Assembly (NCBI GenBank): GCA_025350695.1
Contig: JANXXI010000191.1
Coordinates: 1 to 54,058 of the forward strand
From: Acidobacteriota bacterium
GTDB taxonomy: Bacteria > Acidobacteriota > Terriglobia > Bryobacterales > Bryobacteraceae
DNA: 54,058 bases
Direction: 5' to 3'
Positions 16,414 to 25,695 of the stretch are shown here, one piece after another (the stretch's first letter is position 1; every line of letters starts with the position of its first letter). Under the pieces are notes generated by a model that had not been told where the DNA came from, made no database searches, and saw only the letters and a program-made list of their open reading frames with translations. Position numbers and translations under genes: made by a program.

Positions 16414-18330
16414 CTACTTCACAGCGTCTGGAGGACGAGCGACCACACCCTTCACCGCTTCGTCAATTTGTACATCATAAGCGGCCAAAGTTTGCCCTGT
16501 TGACCGTTCAATCTCAACGCGGGCATGGGCGTAGGTGCTGAGAGCGGCAACTTCAGCAGCTTGAGCTGAAGTCAAATCGCGCTGCGCCTGGATGACGAAG
16601 AAAATAGTAGAGGCCCCAAGCGCGTACTTCTTTTGCTCGGCGTCCAACGTTTGCTCCTGAAGTACGCGGTTCTTGACGGCCGTCTGAAATCTGGCCCTTC
16701 CCTGCTGCAAGCCGATCAAAGCGTTCTCCACTTCCACTCTCACTTGATTCAGTTGTTGCTGCAGACGGACTTCACTTTGCCGCAAAGTGATCTGATCGCG
16801 CACCACATCTTCCCGTGCTTGACGATTTCGGATGGGAATGTTTAACGTAACGCCGGCCACGTAGTCAGGGAAATTGCGGCCTAAAACTTGCTTTACAGCC
16901 GTCCCGTAGCCACCCAGAAAAAACTGGTCGACAGATAGGGGCGACCTTGTTATCGGTACGCCTGTCGCTGGTGCGCCAGCTATGGGAGGTGCTGGAATGG
17001 CGTTGACATCGCCAGCCAAGCCTGTATTTCGTAAATCCACGAAGGCGTCAATAGATGGCAACAGTGCGTTCTTGGACCCCCTCAGCCCAAGCTTTGCGTT
17101 TTCGATACTTATGCGCTGCTGGTCAAGCTCAGGCCGCAATTGCAGCGCTTTTGCCATCAAATCTTGAGCAGGCAGCGTCGCTTCAGCGTCGGCCATGGAA
17201 ATACGGTCAGTGGGAATAATTCGGGCTTCCGCCAAGCCGGGGCTTGAAAGTCCGGTACGGCTTAGGGCGCTTTTGATTACGGTTTCCTGCTGAAGCACAT
17301 TGGTTTGGGCAATGGTCAAGTCCTGCTGGCTGCGCGCCACTTCTGCCTCCGCGCGAATGATTTCAATGGGCGCAAGAGTGCCAATCTCAACTTGTTTCTT
17401 GTTGTCGTCGTACAGTTTCTGGTTCAATTGCAATGCCTGTTGCTTCACTCGTAGATCTTCGTTGTAACTAACCAGATCCCAATAAATATTGATAATACTG
17501 GAAATTGTGGTCATAACCTGTTGACGGAAAACCAGATCGGCGACGGCAATATTGTTTTTGGCAATGTATATGTTCCGCCTATTAATCGCGAGCCCAAATC
17601 CCTGCAGCAGGTGCTGATTAATCGTCAGGTCGGCGATAGCGGTGCGAGATGGGTTGAAATCGTTACGTCCAGAATTTTGGAAAAGAAAATTGTTGTTAAA
17701 CCCAAGCGTCGCCGAAGTGCCGGTCAGCCAATTCTTTGAAAGACTGACATTGGCAACTTTGTTGTTCGACACAAGCGAGTTTGTTCCAGTGACGAACAAA
17801 CTAGTTTGGGGCGTAGTGCGATGGCTAAAGCTGAGTGTGCTTTGCAACACCGGATCTAGTCCAGCTATGAGGGCGCCCGTTGTGATTGACGTTTGCTGAG
17901 CTCCCGGCGTTGAGCCTAGAATTCCTGATCCTCCAACAGCTCCGCCCGTGGAGGAGTTGGCTACGCCTCCAGTAAAAGGATTGGCGAATCCGCCAGCCAA
18001 GGCTCTTCGGTAATTGGACTGAGCAATATTCGCGCCGTAACGCTGCACGGAAATATCCAAATTATTCTCTAGAGCCAGCGCAATGGCGTCCTTCAGCGAA
18101 AGATAGATGTTTCCGGCGCGCATCAAGGCGTCAATCCGATTGGAATTTGCCAGATTAATTGGCGCCACTTGTTGCCATTTATATGGCTTTGTGGCTCGTT
18201 TAACCCAATCACCGACGCGATTTCCCGGGGAGGCAGATTCGGATTGTGTTGTGGGCGCCTGGGCCAGCAGAGGCGCTGGAGCCATGAGGGTGGCGGAAAG
18301 GAAGATGCTCAGGTAAGGTTTGTAGGCCAT
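16414..18330 (-). CDS. TolC-family outer-membrane efflux protein
   Basis: A 638-residue outer-membrane channel protein. The start is placed at the ATG at 18330, giving a clear signal peptide (residues 1-23, ending Leu-Leu-Ala-Gln); a longer frame would not. The mature chain shows two tandem OEP repeats: long helices rich in Gln, Ala and Leu with conserved 'Ile-Ser-Val-Gln-Arg-Tyr' near the first repeat and 'Glu-Ile-Ile-Arg-Ala-Glu-Ala-Glu-Val-Ala-Arg' in the central helix. It forms the outer-membrane tunnel of RND or type I export systems. No pump or adaptor is adjacent, so its partner is elsewhere. Confidence 0.9.
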   Translation of the reverse strand: MAYKPYLSIFLSATLMAPAPLLAQAPTTQSESASPGNRVGDWVKRATKPYKWQQVAPINLANSNRIDALMRAGNIYLSLKDAIALALENNLDISVQRYGANIAQSNYRRALAGGFANPFTGGVANSSTGGAVGGSGILGSTPGAQQTSITTGALIAGLDPVLQSTLSFSHRTTPQTSLFVTGTNSLVSNNKVANVSLSKNWLTGTSATLGFNNNFLFQNSGRNDFNPSRTAIADLTINQHLLQGFGLAINRRNIYIAKNNIAVADLVFRQQVMTTISSIINIYWDLVSYNEDLRVKQQALQLNQKLYDDNKKQVEIGTLAPIEIIRAEAEVARSQQDLTIAQTNVLQQETVIKSALSRTGLSSPGLAEARIIPTDRISMADAEATLPAQDLMAKALQLRPELDQQRISIENAKLGLRGSKNALLPSIDAFVDLRNTGLAGDVNAIPAPPIAGAPATGVPITRSPLSVDQFFLGGYGTAVKQVLGRNFPDYVAGVTLNIPIRNRQAREDVVRDQITLRQSEVRLQQQLNQVRVEVENALIGLQQGRARFQTAVKNRVLQEQTLDAEQKKYALGASTIFFVIQAQRDLTSAQAAEVAALSTYAHARVEIERSTGQTLAAYDVQIDEAVKGVVARPPDAVK

Positions 18331-18599
18331 GGGCTTTAAGTGATTAAAACGATTACTCTCTATGGGATGTTCCCACAAAGTACTAGGATCGGAAATTTCT
18401 ATAGTAGCAGTTCATTGTCCAATCCGGCGATTCAACACAACTGACGCTTATGTAAAGACTTCCCAACAGGGCAAAAGGTTTCCCATCTTATTGATTGGTC
18501 GAGCGCGGGAATCATCGTCCCAATATCGGACACCTTCACGCCTGCTTATCCGAATCCACATGGCCCAAATCTTTGCGCTCTTGCTATATTGGCAAATAC

Positions 18600-19193
18600 G
18601 TGAGCGATCAAACTAACAAACAAACCATGCGCCGCTTTGAGGAGACAGGCGCCTACCTCAAGGGGCATTTCCGGTTGACCAGCGGACTCCATAGTCCGGA
18701 ATTTCTTCAATGCGCCAAGGTCCTACAGCATCCGGCGATCGCCGAAGAGTTCGGAAACCGTCTGGCGGAGGAAATGAAAAAGCTGGCCGGGATCATTCAG
18801 GTAGTTGTAGCTCCAGCAATGGGCGGCCTGATCATAGGGCATGAAGTTGCCCGCGCATTGGGAGTTCGTTTTATTTTCACGGAACGAGATGCTGAGGCGA
18901 AAATGACATTGCGGCGAGGGTTTGCCTTTGAACCAGTCGAGCGGGCCGTCATGATAGAGGATGTGATCACAACTGGGGGCAGTTCGGTTGAAGTGATTGA
19001 ACTCGTGAAATCGCTAGGCGCTTCAGTGGTCGCAGCTGGTTCGATTATTGATCGCAGCGGAGGGAAGGCAGATTTAGGCGTGCCGCGGGTGGCTTTGGCT
19101 ACGCTGATGGCTACCACATATCAACCAGAAGCCTGTCCGCTTTGCGCCCAAGGTTTGCCGGTTGTTAAGCCCGGGTCTCGACCTGGGAGATAG
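18600..19193 (+). CDS. pyrE: Orotate phosphoribosyltransferase
   Basis: A 197-residue enzyme that joins orotate to PRPP in UMP synthesis. The core motif 'Val-Met-Ile-Glu-Asp-Val-Ile-Thr-Thr-Gly-Gly-Ser' is the PRPP-binding loop, and the 'Phe-Arg-Leu-Thr-Ser-Gly-Leu-His-Ser' N-terminal motif is typical. The start chosen is GTG at 18600, because alignment of the N-terminal helix fits and a TATATT box lies 9 bases upstream; a downstream ATG (18627) would cut the helix. No Shine-Dalgarno is present, which may mean a leaderless transcript. The truA start follows 5 bases after the stop, overlapping its ribosome-binding site. Confidence 0.93.
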   Translation: MSDQTNKQTMRRFEETGAYLKGHFRLTSGLHSPEFLQCAKVLQHPAIAEEFGNRLAEEMKKLAGIIQVVVAPAMGGLIIGHEVARALGVRFIFTERDAEAKMTLRRGFAFEPVERAVMIEDVITTGGSSVEVIELVKSLGASVVAAGSIIDRSGGKADLGVPRVALATLMATTYQPEACPLCAQGLPVVKPGSRPGR

Positions 19194-19198
19194 ACAAG

Positions 19199-19960
19199 TT
19201 GATCTACCCAAACGCCACTCGCCGAATAAAAATTACGCTCTCATACGACGGCACCGCCTATCATGGCTGGCAAGTTCAACCAGGCCTAATAACCATACAA
19301 AAAGTAGTTGAGGCCATTGTTACTCACATTGAGGGCAAGCCCGTCAAAGTGGCGGCGTCCGGACGAACCGATGCCGGGGTCCATGCCATGGCCCAGGTAG
19401 CGGCCTTTTCCATGGGCAATCCGATTCCAACCGAAAACTTGAAGCAGGCAATGAATCGGTTGCTTCCGACGGATATTCGCATACTCCAAGCAGAAGAGGC
19501 TCCGGCGGCGTTCCACGCTCGTTTCGATGCTAAGTCCAAAATTTATGAATACCGCATTTGGCGTGAAGAAGTTTGCCCGCCATTTGACCGGCTTTACGTA
19601 CACCATCATCCGTACCCGCTCGATGAGCCAGCCATGATCGCCGCATCCCGCTTGTTTGAAGGGGAACACGACTTTTCGGCCTTCGCCGCCGCCGATCCAA
19701 AAGACGCTCTGGGACATTCTAAGGTTCGACAGATTTTTTACTCTGTCCTGCAGCGGCGGGGATCCTGTTTGATTTACCAGGTGCTGGGCAGCGGCTTCCT
19801 CAAGCACATGGTGCGCAATATTGTGGGCACGCTCATTGAAGTGGGGAAGGGAAATCTCAATTCCGAACAGGTCCGGAAATTAATGGAGCAGACCGGAGGA
19901 AGGTGCGGCGCCACGTCGCCCCCGCAAGGACTATTCCTGGTCCGGGTCAACTATGAATAG
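19199..19960 (+). CDS. truA: tRNA pseudouridine synthase A
   Basis: A 253-residue enzyme that isomerises uridine to pseudouridine at positions 38-40 of tRNA anticodon stems. The catalytic Asp is in the conserved Gly-Arg-Thr-Asp-Ala-Gly-Val-His motif (around residue 58). The 'Tyr-Asp-Gly-Thr-x-Tyr-x-Gly-Trp-Gln' start and the C-terminal 'Phe-Leu-x-His-Met-Val-Arg-Asn' pattern are intact. Start TTG with GGGAG 8-9 bases upstream, inside the end of pyrE, so translation is coupled. Its 3' end faces the lexA stop 5 bases away. Confidence 0.95.
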   Translation: MIYPNATRRIKITLSYDGTAYHGWQVQPGLITIQKVVEAIVTHIEGKPVKVAASGRTDAGVHAMAQVAAFSMGNPIPTENLKQAMNRLLPTDIRILQAEEAPAAFHARFDAKSKIYEYRIWREEVCPPFDRLYVHHHPYPLDEPAMIAASRLFEGEHDFSAFAAADPKDALGHSKVRQIFYSVLQRRGSCLIYQVLGSGFLKHMVRNIVGTLIEVGKGNLNSEQVRKLMEQTGGRCGATSPPQGLFLVRVNYE

Positions 19961-19964
19961 CGCT

Positions 19965-20570
19965 TTAATCCAATCGCCGAATCACGGTCCTCACAACGCC
20001 TTGGATCACCAACTCAGAGCGGGGAATCATCTCCGGAAATTCAGGATTTTCCGCCTTGAGAAACCATCGCCCCTTCAGATGCACCAAGCGCTTTAGAGTG
20101 CTCTCGCCATCAATTAGCGCCGCCACAATTTGCCCGGCATTGGGGGAAGGCTTCGGTTCAATAACGACAGTGTCACCTGTCAGAATGCCGGCATCCTTCA
20201 TCGAATCGCCGCGCACAGTAAGGGCAAAGCAACCGTCTCTCGGCTTGAATCCAAGTGCATGCTCATCCAGGCTCAACCAGGTTTCAGGACGCGGGGCTGA
20301 AAACTGCTCAGGTTGGCCTGCGGGGATTTGTCCATAGTATGGGAGTGAAACCGTGGGCGGAGCCTGAGCCACCAGATCAATTTGACGCGACCCTCGGCGC
20401 GATCGCCGGATGACCCCTTTGTTCTCGAGCGCCAACAAATGCCCGGCCACGCCATTGGGACTGGCTATCTTAAAATGCTTTTGGATTTCAGGAATAGAGG
20501 GAGAGCAACCGGCCCCGCGACGGAAATCCACGATAAAGTCGTAGATAGCTTGTTGGCGTTCAGTAAGCAT
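19965..20570 (-). CDS. lexA: LexA repressor
   Basis: A 201-residue SOS repressor. The N-terminal winged helix (residues 1-65) has the expected 'Thr-Glu-Arg-Gln-Gln-x-x-x-Tyr-Asp-Phe' start and the recognition segment Ser-Pro-Ser-Ile-Pro-Glu-Ile. The C-terminal peptidase has the self-cleavage bond Ala84-Gly85, the catalytic Ser123 (Gly-Asp-Ser-Met) and Lys160. The ATG at 20570 is the only possible start, since an in-frame TAG lies seven codons upstream. It has no Shine-Dalgarno, because a palindrome sits directly in front of it. Autoregulation through that palindrome is inferred. Confidence 0.96.
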   Translation of the reverse strand: MLTERQQAIYDFIVDFRRGAGCSPSIPEIQKHFKIASPNGVAGHLLALENKGVIRRSRRGSRQIDLVAQAPPTVSLPYYGQIPAGQPEQFSAPRPETWLSLDEHALGFKPRDGCFALTVRGDSMKDAGILTGDTVVIEPKPSPNAGQIVAALIDGESTLKRLVHLKGRWFLKAENPEFPEMIPRSELVIQGVVRTVIRRLD

Positions 20571-20580
20571 GTAGTATAAA
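20552..20580 (+). promoter_or_regulatory. Candidate promoter of the DUF72 gene
   Basis: TTGGCG (20552-20557), 17 bases, then TATAAA (20575-20580). The -35 is inside lexA and the -10 is inside the palindrome. The expected transcript starts about 15-20 bases before the ATG at 20603. Confidence 0.5.
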
Positions 20581-20590
20581 CGTTTACACT
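20573..20590. promoter_or_regulatory. Near-perfect 18-bp palindrome, candidate LexA operator
   Basis: AGTATAAACGTTTACACT: 8 of 9 base pairs match the dyad, centred between 20581 and 20582. It lies 2 bases upstream of lexA and 12 bases upstream of the DUF72 ATG, within both presumed core promoters. It does not match the CTGT-N8-ACAG or GAAC-N4-GTTC LexA boxes known from Proteobacteria and Firmicutes. I see no second copy in the window. Assignment to LexA rests on position and on the usual autoregulation of lexA. Confidence 0.6.
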
Positions 20591-20609
20591 AAGCAGTGGA
20601 TCATGTCAA
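20581..20609 (-). promoter_or_regulatory. Candidate lexA promoter
   Basis: TTGACA on the minus strand at 20609-20604, at the very start of the DUF72 coding sequence; a 17-base spacing places the -10 (TAAACG, weak) in the palindrome. TSS would be a few bases before the lexA ATG, giving a nearly leaderless message. Confidence 0.4.
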
Positions 20610-21559
20610 CTCTCTCTCTCTTTGCGGAACCTCCTTCGCGCCTCGTCACCTCGCTTGAGACTCTAGCGAAGCAAAATGTCTTTATCGGAACAAGTTCCTG
20701 GAAATATCCGGGATGGATGGGGCAGGTTTATCACGAAGAAAATTACCGGACTCGCGGGAAGTTCTCCCAGAAGAAATTTGAAGAAACTTGCCTGGCGGAA
20801 TATGCGGATACTTTCCCCATCGTTTGTGGTGATTTCTCTTTCTACCAATTTCCCAGTGAGGCGTTTTGGCGGAAGTTATTCGGGTCCGCGCCAGAAAAAC
20901 TGCGCTGGGCGTTCAAAGTTCCCGAGGAGATCACGGTTAAGCAGTTTCCGACGCACGCCCGTTACGGTCCGCGGGCTGGAATGGAGAATGAAAACTTTCT
21001 TAATTCCGATGCCTTTGAAAGTCTGTTTTTGGAGATGTTGCAGCCCTACCTTAGTCGTGTTCCACTGATGATTTTTGAATTCGGAGCATTTCCAAAAGTG
21101 GCCATGTCCGATGTGGGGCAGTTCCTGGAATTAATCGATGCGTTCCTGCGAAAGTTGCCGCCGAAGGTTCGCTATGCGGTCGAAATTCGCAATGCGGATT
21201 ACCTGGGGATTGAATATTTTGACTGCTTGAGGAGCCACGGAGTTGCCCATGTGTATAGCGCTTGGACGAGAATGCCGGAGATTGGAGTGCAGGCCGCCAT
21301 GCCCGGATCGCAAACTGCGGACTTCCTTGTTGCACGAGCGCTTTTGAAACGAGACCGGCCGTATGAGGATGCCGTGGCCAAGTTCTCGCCTTACGAAAAA
21401 GTGCAGGAACCAAATCCGGCAGCGCGCGCGGCCGTGGCGGGGCTTGCGAAAAAGGCGCTAGCCCAACGCGCTCCCGCCTACCTGTTCGTCAACAATAGAT
21501 TAGAAGGAAACGCACCAGGGACCATTGAAGGGATTTTAGACATCGTAGAGAGCGACTAA
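20603..21559 (+). CDS. DUF72 (YecE-family) protein
   Basis: A 318-residue TIM-barrel-like protein of the DUF72 family. It has the family start 'Ile-Gly-Thr-Ser-Ser-Trp-Lys-Tyr-Pro-Gly-Trp' (near residues 28-38), a 'Phe-Lys-Val-Pro-Glu' strand and the C-terminal 'Tyr-Leu-Phe-Val-Asn-Asn-Arg' motif. Its enzymatic function is not established; relatives are often found in DNA-damage or SOS neighbourhoods. It is divergent from lexA with only 32 bases between the start codons and shares the palindrome, so SOS control is a testable inference. Its stop overlaps the AsmA gene stop by 4 bases. Confidence 0.9.
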   Translation: MSTLSLFAEPPSRLVTSLETLAKQNVFIGTSSWKYPGWMGQVYHEENYRTRGKFSQKKFEETCLAEYADTFPIVCGDFSFYQFPSEAFWRKLFGSAPEKLRWAFKVPEEITVKQFPTHARYGPRAGMENENFLNSDAFESLFLEMLQPYLSRVPLMIFEFGAFPKVAMSDVGQFLELIDAFLRKLPPKVRYAVEIRNADYLGIEYFDCLRSHGVAHVYSAWTRMPEIGVQAAMPGSQTADFLVARALLKRDRPYEDAVAKFSPYEKVQEPNPAARAAVAGLAKKALAQRAPAYLFVNNRLEGNAPGTIEGILDIVESD

Positions 21560-23754
21560 GGTTGCTCCTTCTTTTTCCGGAACTGATCGAAAAAGCCCTT
21601 GATCCCTTCGGCCGCATTCTGGATATCCTTAACCTGCTTTCCCAACCCAGCCGGGGATTGCAGGCGCATTTTCGCAATTTGCGCGGCGTCGGGTACCAGT
21701 TTCGGTCTCGACATCGGCCCCGATGCAAGAATCGGCAGAATAAGTTCACCCTTCTCGTTGGCGAGTACTGTAGTCAAAAAGCCGCCAATTTGATTGCCAC
21801 CGGCTGACTTGCTAAAGTCCTTATCCAGAGTCGTCACCAGTTTCATGTTCATCTGCTCGTCTAATAGATTGAGCGTGCCTGCCGCACCCAAGGAACCGCC
21901 TCCAAATTCCAAACGAAGGTTATCACTCTCGGCAATGCCGTTTTGAATCTTTAAGGATCCGGCTAGCTTTACGAAGTCGGTGAATGCGTTTTCCTTCGTT
22001 GAAAAACCTAAAAACCTGCCGATCCGGGCGAATTCATTTATTAGATTGAAACCATTGATTCTTCCATCCACCAGTTCAATTTTCAGATTTCCAATGATCG
22101 ATTTCGCCAAAGGTTGATTGGGGTCAAGGTCGAAAGAAAATCCTCCGTCAGCAGAAAGTTTACCAGTGAGGAGTTTCTTCAACCCGGTTACGGAGCTCAA
22201 TAATTGAATCGCGTCGATGCCAGAAACTCTGGTTGCGACATTCACTTTAACAGGTTGCCGGCGAAGGTCCGAATTTATTGCCGCCGATATCGACCCGCCG
22301 TAGAGCGTCCCCTCCAGCGGGTCCATCTTCAGCATGCCCTGACTCATTGAAAATTGCGTTTTTACCTGCTCAAAAGTAAAGTTCGGAGTTATCAGCTTTC
22401 CAATTTTTGCCGTCCCCCGCAGTGCTTGCCGAACGCCAGTAGATCCGCCCTTGCCCGCTGCCTTTTCGTTCGAGGCTGAAGCGGGAATCAGCGAGAGTTC
22501 CGGAGTGTCCACCGCGATATCGATCAACTTGGGAGTTACGTGAAAAGAAGCATGCTTCAATTGCAAGGGGCTGGCCAAACCGGCCACCGTGACGGTGGCA
22601 TCGTCAAGCGCTCCTGAGGCGCGGTATGTGATGGTGTCAGGCTTTGAAGTTGGTCCGCTGAACATCGCCTGCAGAACAATGCGCCCCGCAGCGTTCACAC
22701 CGCTTACATCAGCCCCGAAGGCCGAAGCAGTCGCCAAGAGTTGGGCAACGGTACCACTGGATTCGATCTCGCCGTTAACGGACGGCGCCTTTGACATGTC
22801 AGTCACTTCAAGTTTTGCGTTAGCTCTGAAATCGCCCGATTGCACAACGAAGGGCTGGAACGTAGCCTTATCGTCCGCAAACGCCAACTTCAACGATGTA
22901 ATCTGTACGGGATGTTTCCACTCCTTTCGATTTACCTGCAAGTTCCGAGCCGCAAGCGTACCCTTTAACGTATCGCCAGATTCTACCGAGCCCTGAAAGA
23001 CTCCCGAAAACATCGGTTCAATCGCGCTGAGTGTTGCGTCAAACTGGATCGGCCCGCTCGACGGAGCCTTTACGGTACCCGTACCATCAATGCCTTTGAA
23101 TGATGCCTGAGTTAAACCTGTGAGTTTGAACTTTCCATCGAAACCGCCGTTGATCGTCCCATTCAATTCCACAAGTTGTTTTCCTTCGCCCGCCGGTTGC
23201 ATGGATGCTTCGACCCTGGATGGTTTGCCGGGGACAAAATCAAGCAGAGTTAATTTCACATGATTGAACGTTTGCGTGGTTGCTCCCGGCCTGATCAGCG
23301 TCACCGTCGCATCGTCAACAATGAGGCGCGCCATGGAAAGTTTCGATTCTCCACCCGATTCGCCCTGCTGCCCAACACTCTGGAAGTTCCATTTGCCTTG
23401 TTCATTACGAATCAACTGAATGAACGGCTGAGTCAAGGTCAGCGCATCGACCTTCACTTGTTTGTTAAAAAGCGCGCCAAGGTCTACATCCACCAGCATT
23501 TGTTTTGCCGCCAGAAATGGGGCGCCTATTCCCCAACCCGCGCCTTCAGAAACCTTAACATCGTCAACCCTCACTGAAAGCGGATACAACTTCAGCCCAA
23601 GTTTGCCCAACTCAACTTTACGCTTTAGCTTAGATTCAAGCGCCGCTTGAATTTGAGGCCTGAAGTAGTTTACATCGACCAGAAAGGGCAAAATGGCCGC
23701 TGCGGTCAAGATGAGTGCTAACACGATTCCGGCACCGATCAAGGCTTTCTTCAT
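21556..23754 (-). CDS. AsmA-family protein
   Basis: A 732-residue envelope protein. An N-terminal membrane anchor (residues 5-27) is followed by the AsmA pattern: a conserved start after the anchor with 'Leu-x-x-Lys-Leu-x-Arg-Lys-Val-Glu-Leu-Gly', then long repeating beta-rich segments of the kind that form the lipid-groove bridge of the AsmA/TamB/VPS13-like family, and a C-terminal AsmA_2-type region (residues ~480-680). The likely role is phospholipid transport or control of outer-membrane assembly. Start ATG at 23754, GAGGAG immediately upstream. It is 8 bases after the CocE-type gene, so probably in the same operon. Confidence 0.9.
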   Translation of the reverse strand: MKKALIGAGIVLALILTAAAILPFLVDVNYFRPQIQAALESKLKRKVELGKLGLKLYPLSVRVDDVKVSEGAGWGIGAPFLAAKQMLVDVDLGALFNKQVKVDALTLTQPFIQLIRNEQGKWNFQSVGQQGESGGESKLSMARLIVDDATVTLIRPGATTQTFNHVKLTLLDFVPGKPSRVEASMQPAGEGKQLVELNGTINGGFDGKFKLTGLTQASFKGIDGTGTVKAPSSGPIQFDATLSAIEPMFSGVFQGSVESGDTLKGTLAARNLQVNRKEWKHPVQITSLKLAFADDKATFQPFVVQSGDFRANAKLEVTDMSKAPSVNGEIESSGTVAQLLATASAFGADVSGVNAAGRIVLQAMFSGPTSKPDTITYRASGALDDATVTVAGLASPLQLKHASFHVTPKLIDIAVDTPELSLIPASASNEKAAGKGGSTGVRQALRGTAKIGKLITPNFTFEQVKTQFSMSQGMLKMDPLEGTLYGGSISAAINSDLRRQPVKVNVATRVSGIDAIQLLSSVTGLKKLLTGKLSADGGFSFDLDPNQPLAKSIIGNLKIELVDGRINGFNLINEFARIGRFLGFSTKENAFTDFVKLAGSLKIQNGIAESDNLRLEFGGGSLGAAGTLNLLDEQMNMKLVTTLDKDFSKSAGGNQIGGFLTTVLANEKGELILPILASGPMSRPKLVPDAAQIAKMRLQSPAGLGKQVKDIQNAAEGIKGFFDQFRKKKEQP

Positions 23755-23762
23755 CAACTCCT

Positions 23763-25622
23763 CTATTTGCCAACTGTAGGCATTGCCATCACTTCAAGCC
23801 GTGAATCCTGGCCGGGTCCGTGGAAGACTCGCTCCGTCGCCTTAACGAAATCGGAGCGCTTAGCATTGTAGATGTCTACAAACTTCTGTGGGTTTCGATC
23901 AACCAGCGGGAACCACGAACTTTGCACTTGAATCATAATCCTGTGGCCAGGCCGGAAGGTATGGAAAACATCGGGCAGAGTGAACTCGATTTTCTCCATC
24001 TTACCCGGTGTGAATGCTTCGGGAGTTTCAAAACTCTTGCGATATTTTCCGCGAAACGGCTCGCCACGGATCAGTTGCTGATAACCGCCCATGCGAACAT
24101 TCGCCGGGTTTGGATCGGGATCCGGATAATCGGGTGGGTAAACGTCTACGAGCTTCACTACAAAATCGGAATCGGTTCCAGTTGTTGAAACGTATAGGGT
24201 GGCCTTCAGAGGCCCCGCCAAAGTTGTATCTACCTCAACAGCGGGCGTTTGGTAAACCAAAACATCGGGCCGGGTGGCAGCGAAACGTTGATCATCTAAC
24301 ATGTGCTCGCGGGTCATCGTATTGGCGATGTAGCCGACATACGGAACTGGCCGAGCCGGATCGCTGACATATTCGTCGACGCCCTTCGTTGAAGGCGCGT
24401 TCCAAGTCAGCACGCCCTCGGCGGCGAAGTTCAGAACGCGATTGGTTGCGCCCGGAGGGGGCCACGAGGGATAACTGCGCCATACGTTCGTCCCTGTTTC
24501 AAACACAACCGCTTCCGCCAATTTGGGATCTTTCTTGTCCTTCAGGAAGAATTCGAAGAAGGGAAGTTCCACGTTCTTCTGGTAGTAGTCCGAGGTCTTC
24601 GCGTTAAACGGTACACTGCCCAGGCCCCTCCCATCGCTACTGGCCCAACCACCGTGATACCACGGGCCCATCACTAAAATATTGAACGCACCCGGAGAAT
24701 TCTTTTCCACGCGCCGGTAGGTTTCAAGGGTTCCAAACAAGTCTTCAGCATCGAACCAACCACCCACCGTCATCACCGCGGGTTTGATCGCTTTCAGATG
24801 CGGCCGTATGTCGCGCGCCTTCCAAAATGCATCGTAGTTGGGGTGCCGCGTCATGTCGTTCCAAAAGGGAACCTTGTTGTTGTTCATCTTTTCGTTGATT
24901 TCGGCCAGAGTTCCCATCGATAGAAACAAGTTGTACCCGTCGGGCGATTCATAGTCGAAAACCTTCATCGGAGTGTTATCGGCCTTACCAAGATTCTCAC
25001 GGGCGTTTGACCAAAGCCAACGAAATGCATGGGCCAAGTAGAGCGTTCCGTTGTGATGAAAATCATCACCGATGAACCAATCAGCGACGGGGGCTTGTGG
25101 TGAAACGGCCTTCAGGGCAGGATGCGCATCGATCATGCCCGTCGAAGTGTAAAAGCCCGGATAAGAAATACCATACATGCCGACGCGCCCATTGTGCCCC
25201 GCAACAAACTTTAATAGATAGTCAATTGTGTCGTAGGTGTCTGAACTCTCATCCACATCCTTCGGACCTTTCTTGTTCGGTATGTGTGGACGAATCTGTT
25301 CAAACGTCCCTTCCGATTTAAACCGTCCGCGAACATCTTGATAGGCGAAAATGTAACCCTCTTTGGTAAACAAATCAGAAGGGCCAAGCGAAATGCGGTA
25401 TTGGTCCACGCCATACGGCCGAACGCTATACGGAGTTCGGGTCAGCATGATTGGATAGGTTTTCGACGAGTCCTTGGGAATATAGACGGATGTGAACAGC
25501 TTCACGCCATCACGCATTGGGATCTGGTAATCGTACTTCGTATAGTGCTCCTTGACATAAGGAACTCCCTGGCCGAAGCAGCAGGAAATCAGGAGCAGGG
25601 GAAGAAAGCGGCTAATAAACAT
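23763..25622 (-). CDS. CocE/NonD-family serine hydrolase (X-Pro dipeptidyl-peptidase S15 type), secreted
   Basis: A 619-residue exported alpha/beta-hydrolase. The start is placed at the ATG at 25622, which gives a signal peptide (residues 1-17, Gly-Gln-Gly); an upstream TTG extends it by nine residues without one. The nucleophile is in Gly-x-Ser-Tyr-x-Gly (Gly-Ile-Ser-Tyr-Pro-Gly), the catalytic Asp is in the 'Trp-Phe-Asp-Ala-Glu-Asp-Leu' region, the His in 'Gly-Pro-Trp-Tyr-His-Gly-Gly'. A C-terminal jelly-roll domain (from about residue 390) completes the family architecture. Members hydrolyse acyl esters, amides or proline peptides; substrate is unknown. It is divergent from the K+ channel gene. 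Confidence 0.9.
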   Translation of the reverse strand: MFISRFLPLLLISCCFGQGVPYVKEHYTKYDYQIPMRDGVKLFTSVYIPKDSSKTYPIMLTRTPYSVRPYGVDQYRISLGPSDLFTKEGYIFAYQDVRGRFKSEGTFEQIRPHIPNKKGPKDVDESSDTYDTIDYLLKFVAGHNGRVGMYGISYPGFYTSTGMIDAHPALKAVSPQAPVADWFIGDDFHHNGTLYLAHAFRWLWSNARENLGKADNTPMKVFDYESPDGYNLFLSMGTLAEINEKMNNNKVPFWNDMTRHPNYDAFWKARDIRPHLKAIKPAVMTVGGWFDAEDLFGTLETYRRVEKNSPGAFNILVMGPWYHGGWASSDGRGLGSVPFNAKTSDYYQKNVELPFFEFFLKDKKDPKLAEAVVFETGTNVWRSYPSWPPPGATNRVLNFAAEGVLTWNAPSTKGVDEYVSDPARPVPYVGYIANTMTREHMLDDQRFAATRPDVLVYQTPAVEVDTTLAGPLKATLYVSTTGTDSDFVVKLVDVYPPDYPDPDPNPANVRMGGYQQLIRGEPFRGKYRKSFETPEAFTPGKMEKIEFTLPDVFHTFRPGHRIMIQVQSSWFPLVDRNPQKFVDIYNAKRSDFVKATERVFHGPGQDSRLEVMAMPTVGK

Positions 25623-25695
25623 CTCTATTGTGATTTGTACCACGATCAAGATGCCTGCTTGATCCTCTTGGTATCATTCGGTAACACACTGACTT

